Shown piece by piece: positions 63,051 to 64,000 of a DNA stretch of 64,000 nt. Each line of letters opens with the position of its first letter. Position 1 is the stretch's first letter. The position numbers and the translations under genes are program-made. The DNA comes from Cololabis saira (taxonomy: Eukaryota; Chordata; Actinopteri; Beloniformes; Belonidae), in assembly GCF_033807715.1 (NCBI RefSeq), contig NC_084587.1, positions 21,925,017-21,989,016 of the forward strand. Reading direction: 5' to 3'. The notes under the pieces are model-generated. The model searched no databases. It was not told the DNA's origin and was given only the letters and a program-made list of their open reading frames with translations.

Positions 63051-64000
63051 TAATAATAAACATCTGATTAATCAAGTGCACAAATGAAGTGCATGGCCAG
63101 GTAAAAACATACACACGCACTTACCCAAACAGGCCAGTTATGTATGTAAATAAACACTGAGTCACAATCTGGTTTTCATGTTACTTTCATCATCCCACTC
63201 CTCAGGGGTCATGTGTCCTCATGTTGTCACTATTTGGGCTTCCTCGTGAGAGCCTATGAAACTTTAATAAGCCAAAATGTCATGTTGCGTAGGCGGAACA
63301 TGGAGCCTTTCAGCGAGGTGGGCTGAGACCGAGACAGCTGTTGAGTCCCAATTTTGGTGCCACATTATTATAAGGGGTTGTTACTTGAACAGCCCAGTCA
63401 CTTAGCGGGGCCCCTTGTGTACAAAGCTACCTATCCCAAGTGGCAGGAAGCAATGGAAAAAGCCTGTCACTGCAGAAATAAATAAAGATAAGCTGTAAAG
63501 TCTATGGTGTGATACAGATTGGCCAGGCTGATCAAGACAGGCATGTTGTGAAGGGAGTGGATGTTGATAGAGGACAAGGAGAATTGAAATTTACAGCTAA
63601 CTGCATTTTAGAAGACGACTTTCAGATGAATTGTCCAGCATGTATGAAAGAGTGATGCAACAAGCTTTGGACATAAAACAGTCAACACAGTTGATGCATC
63701 CTTGACAACAGAGACCGACATAATACCATTAATAATACCATGGCATAAGTGATGCATATTTGGAAAACATAATTCATTACATTGTTTTAATTTCAGTTGT
63801 TATTATCAATGAGAAACAAAAATGTATGGCACCAGAGAGCACAGCTTTCCAAAATGCTGTGTCAAATCAAAAAACAGGTTGTTGGGATTTGCTCATAGTT
63901 CAAGCATAACTGTGCTTAATTGAAAACCAGTAGAGAGACAAAATAAGAAATGTTGAAAGCAATTTTTTTTTACTTATCAGTCGTTTATGTAATTACATGG

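Overview
The window looks like teleost fish nuclear DNA, probably from a spiny-rayed (percomorph) lineage. It is AT-rich and intron-dominated, with many (CA)n microsatellites and a typical fish repeat load: Tc1, hAT, L2/Rex1-like and L1-like LINEs, tRNA-derived SINEs, MITEs and a gypsy-like LTR remnant. The species cannot be told from the sequence.

One protein-coding gene is supported, on the minus strand. Four short exons (56736-56692, 41887-41769, 31255-31139, 5785-5706) have good splice sites and compatible phases. Joined in order they give about 120 residues that match, from memory, the N-terminal C2 region of INPP4B (type II inositol polyphosphate 4-phosphatase). The shared stretch [15 protein letters not shown] in the third exon favours INPP4B over its paralogue INPP4A. 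The phosphatase domain would lie to the left of position 1 and the first coding exon to the right of position 64000. Most or all of the remaining sequence is therefore INPP4B intron. The three complete introns are 14,804, 10,513 and 25,353 bp.

Layout from left to right. 1-5705 is intron with an antisense LINE tail (3858-4105). 5706-5785 is an exon. The 25-kb intron 5786-31138 holds a LINE reverse-transcriptase remnant and a SINE near 14-15.2 kb, a hAT copy with a broken BED zinc finger (19546-20326), a 43-bp inverted repeat around a (TA)n tract (21.1-22.5 kb), and a 5'-truncated L1-like insertion with perfect target duplications (25023-25521). 31139-31255 is an exon with a (CA)n tract just upstream. 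Intron 31256-41768 carries (TCCA)n, a LINE (37.2-38.6 kb), a MITE (38901-39325) and a 177-bp CA tract. 41769-41887 is an exon. Intron 41888-56691 carries hairpins and palindromes (47.2-48.5 kb), a CpG-rich MITE (49089-49674), a SINE, an ancient Tc1 remnant and a LINE remnant. 56692-56736 is an exon. Further upstream are a complete but dead Tc1 element (57476-59084) and a nested nest of transposons (60.4-63.0 kb).

I found no CRISPR array, operon, tRNA or rRNA gene, no second protein-coding gene, and no evidence of a previously undescribed system. The findings of most interest are the nested insertions with readable target duplications, the near-perfect palindromes, and the repeat context of the INPP4B exons. 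Family names are from memory; no searches were run.
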